Assembly (NCBI GenBank): GCA_937889645.1
Contig: CALBZE010000097.1
Coordinates: 1 to 64,000, forward strand
DNA from: an uncultured bacterium
GTDB lineage: Bacteria > Gemmatimonadota > Gemmatimonadetes > Longimicrobiales > RSA9
Direction: 5' to 3'
Length of the DNA: 64,000 bases
The notes beneath the pieces were generated by a model that did not search any database, was not told where the DNA came from, and worked only from the letters and a program-made list of their open reading frames with translations. Position 1 is the stretch's first letter. The number at the start of each line of letters is the position of its first letter. This document shows positions 58,169-64,000 of this stretch, in pieces. The position numbers and the translations under genes were made by a program.

Positions 58169-58600
58169 ATGGATGCCGGAAACGTGGCAGGCCCCGGAGC
58201 GTGCGGCGACGCCGCCTACGGAACCGCGGGGCGCGAGCAGGTTCACGCGCTCGCGCTCGTGGCCGACCTGATCTTCGCGTCACGCATCCGGGGAGTCGCG
58301 GAGACGGTGGGCGCGCGTGTGCACATTGCCCGGTCCGCCGCCGAGCTGCTCGATGCGGCCCGGAACGCGCTGCCGCGCCTCGTATTGCTGGACCTGGACG
58401 CGCGCGGCGTCGACGTCCCCGCCCTCGTCGGGAGTCTCAAGGCCGACCCCTCGCTCGCGACGATCCCTCTGGTCGTCTTCGGTGCGCACGTCGAGGGCGA
58501 GGCGCTTCGGGCCGCCCGGATGGCGGGCGCCGATCGCGTCCTCGCCCGGTCGGCGTTCGTCCGGGAGCTGCCGAACCTCCTGCGTTCTACGCTCCCCTGA
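58169..58600 (+). CDS. Stand-alone receiver-like (degenerate) protein
   Basis: 143 residues from the ATG at 58169; a TTG at 58151 is an alternative. The fold resembles a CheY receiver: ALALVADLIFASRIRGVAE, RLVLLDLDARGVDVPALVG, IPLVVFGAHVEGEALRAARM and VLARSAFVRELPNLL. The expected acidic pair at strand 1 is reduced to one Asp and the strand-5 Lys is replaced, so normal phosphorylation chemistry is doubtful. It is divergent from the Fur-family gene. Confidence 0.75.
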   Translation: MDAGNVAGPGACGDAAYGTAGREQVHALALVADLIFASRIRGVAETVGARVHIARSAAELLDAARNALPRLVLLDLDARGVDVPALVGSLKADPSLATIPLVVFGAHVEGEALRAARMAGADRVLARSAFVRELPNLLRSTLP

Positions 58601-58608
58601 ACGAAGCA

Positions 58609-58635
58609 CGCCCGGAGAGCCGAGCTCCCCGGGCG
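58609..58635. terminator. Hairpin between converging receiver-like and DksA-like genes
   Basis: An 11-bp interrupted stem (CGCCCGG and GAGC with their complements, one A-C mismatch, CGA loop). It has no U-tract and could end transcripts from both sides. Confidence 0.4.
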
Positions 58636-58660
58636 CCTATCATTCGATCGGACGCGTCGC

Positions 58661-59053
58661 TTACGCGGCGTCCGCCTCTTCCTTGAGCTTGCAGTCGATG
58701 CAGTACCGTGCGTGCGGCAGGGCGTCCAGACGATCGAAGTTGATCAAATTGCCGCAGTTGTGGCACTTGCCGAAGTTGTCCGGATCCTTGTAGAGGCGAC
58801 GAAGCGCTTCCTCGATCCGGTAGAGATACCGACCCTCCTTGCTCGCGAAGAGCAGCATCTTCTCCCGCTCCATCGCGTCCGTGCCGAGATCGGCGATGTG
58901 ATCCGAGTACGAGTACAGGTCGGAGTCCGCTTGCTCGGCCGCGTGCTTGGCCAACTCGTCGAACTGACCAAGGGAACGGAGCGCCCGTTCGCGCTCGCGC
59001 AGCAGACGCTTCTGGAGGTGCTGGATCTTTTCCTTGGACAGCTTTTTCGCCAT
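58661..59053 (-). CDS. DksA/TraR-family zinc-finger protein
   Basis: 130 residues from the ATG at 59053. The coiled-coil part (KLSKEKIQHLQKRLLRERERALRSL) is followed by REKMLLFASKEGRYLYRIEEALRRL and a C4 zinc finger CHNCGNLINFDRLDALPHARYCIDCKLKEE-type (KCHNCGNLI, RYCIDCKLK). DksA-like proteins bind the RNA polymerase secondary channel and modulate transcription with ppGpp. The tip residues DADRD of E. coli DksA are not clearly present, so it may be a TraR/YteA-like variant. Confidence 0.91.
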   Translation of the reverse strand: MAKKLSKEKIQHLQKRLLRERERALRSLGQFDELAKHAAEQADSDLYSYSDHIADLGTDAMEREKMLLFASKEGRYLYRIEEALRRLYKDPDNFGKCHNCGNLINFDRLDALPHARYCIDCKLKEEADAA

Positions 59054-59151
59054 CTGCTTCTCGCCTCTCCTGCTGGTCCATGCCGCCGATCCGCGGTGCG
59101 CGGATCGGAGGGGCCACAGCGCCCTGCGCCGTCGGCGACGGCCGCGCGGCC

Positions 59152-59180
59152 AATCTAGGCCAACGGCGTGAATAAAACAA
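59152..59180 (-). promoter_or_regulatory. Sigma-70-type promoter candidate for the DksA-like gene
   Basis: On the minus strand TTGTTT (59175-59180), a 17-base spacer and TAGATT (59152-59157). The predicted start is near 59144, about 91 bases before the ATG. Confidence 0.5.
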
Positions 59181-59340
59181 GCCGTCGGTCGCGGCGAGGC
59201 CGGGCGCGGTGCGCGGGTAATGTGTTGTCGCGCAATTGTTTCCGCGATTGGGTCCGGTCGGGCTTCGGGCCGCGGCCTGATCCATGCCATACACCGCGGA
59301 CCCCGCCCGGAGTTCCCGCGTCATGGGTGCAGAGACGACG

Positions 59341-59370
59341 TTGCTCCGGCGGCGGACGTGTGCGTATGAT
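59341..59370 (+). promoter_or_regulatory. Sigma-70-type promoter candidate for acs
   Basis: TTGCTC, an 18-base spacer and TATGAT. The predicted start is near 59377, 33 bases before the ATG at 59410. Confidence 0.5.
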
Positions 59371-59409
59371 CAGCGGGATCGTCACGGACACCGAGAAAGT
59401 GAGGGGACC

Positions 59410-61362
<1,953 letters not shown>

Positions 61363-61372
61363 GGACGGGCGC

Positions 61373-61435
61373 AGGGCTGCGGCGCTCCGGCCTATCGCCG
61401 CGAGGCGACCCGGGGAGGCGCCGTAGCCCTTTCCG
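61373..61435. terminator. Long hairpin after acs, between converging genes
   Basis: Arms 61373-61385 and 61418-61430 pair over 13 bases with a single G-U, followed by TTCCG. The loop of 32 bases is itself GC-rich. It is a plausible transcript end for acs. Confidence 0.5.
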
Positions 61436-61453
61436 TTCGCCCCCGCGCCGGGC

Positions 61454-62281
61454 TCAATCCTCTTCGGCCAGCGGATCCCGCGTGGCGGGGTGGCGCGGCC
61501 GGTCGGAAATCGGCGGCTTCTCTAGCCTCGGCTTCGCGGGGATCCCGAGCGCCACCTGGCCCGGGCCCACGTCCCGGGTCGCGAGCCCGAGCGCGCCGAG
61601 CATCGAATCCTCGGCCAGGTGCACGCCGGCCAGCACCGTGGCGTGGTAGGTGATCCGGACCCCGTCGCCGATCACCGTCTTCGGCGTCTCCACGTCACGG
61701 CTCTCGGCGATCGAATGGCTGTGGCTGTAGACGTTCGCGTAGTCCGAGATCGACACGCGGTTCCCGAGGACGATCCCGCCCCGGTCGTCCAGCAGTACGT
61801 GGCGGTGCACCACCACGTCGTCGCCGACCTCCATGTTGTAGCCGAACGAGAACTTCACGAACTGGAAGCACTTGAAGTTGCGCCCGACGCGGCGGAAGAT
61901 GTGCCGGGCGAGGATGCGGCGGAACCGGACGCCGAGTTCGATGTTCTCGCCGAGCGGGCTCTTGTCGAACATCTCCCAGAGCCAGAGGAGCGGCTTCACG
62001 CGCGCGAAGCGCTCCGTGTCGACCTCGGCGTAGTACTCCGGCTCCAGTGTCACGTTGCGGGGATCCATTTGCAGGAGCGCGACCCGCGTCGTCGGCGGGA
62101 GCGAGGTCGGGTCGACGTCGCGCAGCCCGGGGTAGTAGAGGTCGGTCAGGATCCGCCGGCACAGCTCGTTGCGGTCACATTCGGGGTTCGACAGCTCCTC
62201 GGCGAGCCAGCCCAGCCATCGGTCGTACTCCCGACCCGCTGTTTCCGCGACCGATACCCGCCGGAGAGGGAGGAAAGCCAT
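61454..62281 (-). CDS. Left-handed beta-helix acyltransferase
   Basis: 275 residues from the ATG at 62281; an ATG 14 codons upstream is an alternative. An N-terminal helical part (REYDRWLGWLAEELSNPECD) and FDKSPLGENIELGVRFR are followed by hexapeptide-repeat sequence: YNMEVGDDVVVHRHVLLDDRGGIVLGNRVSISDYANVYS-type (VGDDVVVHRHVLLDDRGGIV), TVIGDGVRITYHATVLAG and LGALGLATRDVGPGQVALGIPA. YSHSH includes a likely catalytic His. It probably acetylates a sugar or lipid precursor, possibly in the envelope. Confidence 0.86.
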   Translation of the reverse strand: MAFLPLRRVSVAETAGREYDRWLGWLAEELSNPECDRNELCRRILTDLYYPGLRDVDPTSLPPTTRVALLQMDPRNVTLEPEYYAEVDTERFARVKPLLWLWEMFDKSPLGENIELGVRFRRILARHIFRRVGRNFKCFQFVKFSFGYNMEVGDDVVVHRHVLLDDRGGIVLGNRVSISDYANVYSHSHSIAESRDVETPKTVIGDGVRITYHATVLAGVHLAEDSMLGALGLATRDVGPGQVALGIPAKPRLEKPPISDRPRHPATRDPLAEED

Positions 62282-62472
62282 CACGTACCCTTCTGTCCAC
62301 CGCACTCGCCGTTCATGGGCCACTGGCGCCGGCCCGGTTGGGAGGTGGAAGGTAGGCGATCGATCGCGCGGGTGTCAACGCGACCGGTCGTCCGCGGACG
62401 AGGGTATTGATCGGGAACCGGCGGCGTTATCTTTCCGTAGTGGCAGCATCACACGCCAGCTCGAGGACGACC

Positions 62473-62877
62473 ATGCACGACGTTATGCGCAAGCGCCTGA
62501 TGCGCAAGCTCGAGGCGCTCCCGGACGAGCAGCTCTATCAGGTGCTGGATTTCATCGAGTTCCTGGAGGCGAAGTACGCGCCGGGACGGGCGCCGGAGCC
62601 GAGCGGGCTGCAAAGGTTCGCCGAGCGGCTCGAGGACCGCATGCGCCTGCGGGAGGTGGCGCCCAAGGCGCTCAGCGGCACGATGAAGCTGATCGGTACG
62701 GCCAGCCGGTTCGTGAACACCCTGGCCGAAGCGGGGCAGGGCGTCGTCGAAGGGCTGAAGCCATCGGCATCGGCGAAGCGCGAGGCGGACCGCGCGGCGG
62801 GCCCGGAAGCGCGCGCATCGCGTCCCGCCGAGGAGCCCGATGGCGGCACCGCCCGGGCCGCAGCCGGAACGGAGTAG
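62473..62877 (+). CDS. DUF2281-like small protein
   Basis: 134 residues from the ATG at 62473. The N-terminal LMRKLEALPDEQLYQVLDFIEFLEAKYAPG matches the helix pattern of the DUF2281/VapB-associated type. A second helical part follows (FAERLEDRMRLREVAPKALSGTMKLIGTASRFVNTLAEAG) and an Ala/Glu/Arg-rich tail. It has no membrane segment. Its stop is one base before the next gene, so the two are an operon. Function is unknown. Confidence 0.78.
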   Translation: MHDVMRKRLMRKLEALPDEQLYQVLDFIEFLEAKYAPGRAPEPSGLQRFAERLEDRMRLREVAPKALSGTMKLIGTASRFVNTLAEAGQGVVEGLKPSASAKREADRAAGPEARASRPAEEPDGGTARAAAGTE

Positions 62878-62878
62878 C

Positions 62879-63280
62879 ATGGCGGCAAACGATCGCGGGG
62901 CCCGTCGCGGCGCGCGGGCCGCGGTGGCCGCACTGATCGCGCGCATCCCCAGCTTCGTCCGGCTGCTCTTCCGCCTCATGCGCGACCGGCGCGTCTCGTT
63001 TCTCGACAAGGCGCTCGTCGTCGCGACGATCGTGTACGTCATCGTCCCGGTCGACATGCTCCCCGACTTCCTCGGCTTCATGGGCCTCGTCGACGACCTC
63101 TACCTGCTCGCGCTCGTCTTCGACCGGCTCCTGATCCGAGCCGGCCCCGAGATCGTCCACGAGCACTGGGACGGCGACCCGGAGACGCTGCGCCTCCTCG
63201 TCGACGGCCTGGAAGAGATCGGCAGTCTCGTTCCGGCACCCGTGAGACGCCTGCTTCGGGGGAGGGTGGGAGCCGGCTGA
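62879..63280 (+). CDS. DUF1232 (YkvA-like) membrane protein
   Basis: 133 residues from the ATG at 62879. The DUF1232 core is FLDKALVVATIVYVIVPVDMLPDFLGFMGLVDDLYLLALVF-type (IVYVIVPVDMLPDFLGFMGL), with the conserved P-D-LPD motif between two short membrane helices. The N terminus is Arg-rich. Members are common next to housekeeping genes and have no established function. Confidence 0.86.
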   Translation: MAANDRGARRGARAAVAALIARIPSFVRLLFRLMRDRRVSFLDKALVVATIVYVIVPVDMLPDFLGFMGLVDDLYLLALVFDRLLIRAGPEIVHEHWDGDPETLRLLVDGLEEIGSLVPAPVRRLLRGRVGAG

Positions 63281-63297
63281 GGTCGGTCCGGCCGCGC

Positions 63298-63326
63298 TTG
63301 ACGCGAAGCGCCCGCCGGGCTATCAT
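63298..63326 (+). promoter_or_regulatory. Sigma-70-type promoter for guaB
   Basis: TTGACG, a 17-base spacer and TATCAT. The -10 ends 5 bases before an ATG at 63332, so the transcript would start at or just inside the short upstream reading frame. Confidence 0.7.
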
Positions 63327-63331
63327 TCACC

Positions 63332-63442
63332 ATGGGACATTTGGTCGTACATAGGATCGGACATTCGACGCCCGCGGGGAGTGGTGCGCACAGACGCACG
63401 CGCCCCCGCGGGCGTCGCGCATATTGGGCGGGGGCCGTATGA
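63332..63442 (+). CDS. Candidate leaderless upstream reading frame of guaB, 36 aa
   Basis: Opens with ATG 5 bases after the -10 box and encodes MGHLVVHRIGHSTPAGSGAH followed by an Arg-rich part (RRTRPRGRRAYWAGAV). Its TGA overlaps the guaB ATG as ATGA, the same coupling seen at several gene junctions here. No ribosome site precedes it, consistent with leaderless translation. The 14-bp hairpin at 63366-63417 lies wholly within it. It could be a leader peptide that couples guaB translation to ribosome progress, or chance. Confidence 0.38.
   Translation: MGHLVVHRIGHSTPAGSGAHRRTRPRGRRAYWAGAV
63366..63417 (+). promoter_or_regulatory. Long stable hairpin in the guaB leader
   Basis: Perfect 14-bp arms (63366-63379 and 63404-63417) enclose a second 5-bp stem (GTGCG/CGCAC, loop CACAGA). 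It ends 21 bases before the guaB ATG, near its ribosome site, and is not followed by a U-run. Confidence 0.6.
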
Positions 63443-64000
63443 TCGATCATGAACGCCACCCTCGATTCGTCGGCGAGGGTCTCACGTTCGACGATGTCTT
63501 GCTGGTGCCGGATTACTCGGAGGTGCACCCGCGCGACACCCGGGTCGAGACGAAGCTGACCGAGGCGATCGTGCTGCCGATTCCGCTCGTGTCCGCCGCG
63601 ATGGACACCGTGACGGAGTCGCGGATGGCGATCGCGATGGCTCGCGAGGGCGGGATCGGGATCATCCACAAGAACATGTCGATCGACCGGCAGGTCGCGG
63701 AGGTGGATCGGGTCAAGCGCTCCGAGAGCGGGATGATCCTCAACCCGATCACGCTCGGCCCGGACAAGCCGGTGCGGGCGGCGCACAAGCTGATGGAGCA
63801 GTTCTCGATCAGCGGCGTGCCGATCGTGGACGACGACGGCCGCCTGGTCGGGATCGTGACCAACCGGGATCTCCAATTCGAGACGAACCTGGACCGCCCG
63901 GTCCGGGAGCTGATGACGAGCGAGGGGCTGGTCACGGCGCCTGTCGGCACGTCGCTCGACGAGGCCGAACGGATCCTGCACGAGAACCGGATCGAGAAGC
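63439..64000 (+). CDS. guaB: Inosine-5'-monophosphate dehydrogenase, 3' truncated
   Basis: Starts at the ATG at 63439 (GGGGG five bases upstream) and runs off the window after about 187 codons. It catalyses the NAD-dependent oxidation of IMP to XMP, the first committed step to GTP. Visible segments are EGLTFDDVLLVPDYSEVHP, LVSAAMDTVTESRMAIAMAREGGIGIIHKNMS-type (VSAAMDTVTESRMAIAMA), and the beginning of the CBS pair (MEQFSISGVPIVDDDGRLVGIVTNRDL). The catalytic loop lies beyond the window. Confidence 0.95.
   Translation, partial: MIDHERHPRFVGEGLTFDDVLLVPDYSEVHPRDTRVETKLTEAIVLPIPLVSAAMDTVTESRMAIAMAREGGIGIIHKNMSIDRQVAEVDRVKRSESGMILNPITLGPDKPVRAAHKLMEQFSISGVPIVDDDGRLVGIVTNRDLQFETNLDRPVRELMTSEGLVTAPVGTSLDEAERILHENRIEK

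Noticed and set aside
63366..63417. Intrinsic terminator or known riboswitch in the guaB leader
   Set aside because: There is no U-tract after the hairpin and no purine- or PRPP-riboswitch core was recognised, so it is reported only as an unassigned structure.

Overview
This 64 kb window is very GC-rich chromosomal DNA, tightly packed with genes on both strands, from a Gram-negative type bacterium: it encodes several outer-membrane beta-barrel proteins, lipoproteins and periplasmic peptidoglycan enzymes. Gene content, the many short stress-type proteins and the start-codon use (ATG, GTG, some TTG) fit Gemmatimonadota best, but no rRNA or other decisive marker is present, so this placement is inference. 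I see no tRNA, rRNA, CRISPR array, insertion sequence or prophage.

Layout. 1-2000: end of a 3-methyladenine DNA glycosylase gene, an M19 dipeptidase and a 65-residue protein. 2149-14227: a glycan cassette with a SAM methyltransferase, a TIM-barrel glycoside-hydrolase-like protein, an SDR sugar epimerase, a GT4 glycosyltransferase, three CgeB-like glycosyltransferases, a sugar/alcohol dehydrogenase, a Gfo/Idh oxidoreductase and uppS for the undecaprenyl carrier. A winged-helix regulator with its membrane partner sits inside it. 14252-18197: beta-barrel protein, etfB-etfA with a strong terminator, and an HD-GYP response regulator. 18367-21303: a thioredoxin/NHL protein read through an in-frame UGA (probable selenocysteine) and a copper-monooxygenase-like membrane-anchored protein. 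21319-33361 (mostly minus strand): ETF:quinone oxidoreductase, moeA, mobA, fdhD and a Yip1-like membrane protein, then a six-gene run BON-GH15-tupA-tupA-tupB-tupC. Together these point to a molybdenum/tungsten enzyme such as formate dehydrogenase encoded elsewhere. A Gly/Tyr-rich BON protein lies between the two runs. 33465-53000: envelope and housekeeping genes (SH3, M15, M30 peptidase, phosphodiesterase, pncB, MFS, Ku, EamA, fabI, ackA, channel-like protein, NlpC/P60, PBP4). 53173-64000: an ANTAR regulator with a PdtaS-like kinase, glnA, a DUF116 protein, a Fur-family regulator, a DksA-like protein, acs, an acyltransferase and the start of guaB.

Three observations stand out. First, the NHLRC2-like protein has UGA exactly where the family has the first cysteine of its CxxC redox motif, and a hairpin with bacterial SECIS geometry follows it. 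Second, elements matching the sigma-54 (-24/-12) consensus with exact GG-N10-GC spacing precede many genes: most transcription units of the glycan cassette, two short charged proteins, a BON protein, a zinc-ribbon protein, PBP4 and others. Two of them are identical at 15 of 16 positions. This suggests an RpoN-controlled envelope/stress programme. Third, guaB is preceded by a well-placed promoter, a 36-codon, apparently leaderless reading frame that overlaps the guaB start as ATGA, and a 14-bp perfect hairpin inside that frame.

All calls come from reading the sequence; family names are from recognised motifs and were not checked against databases.
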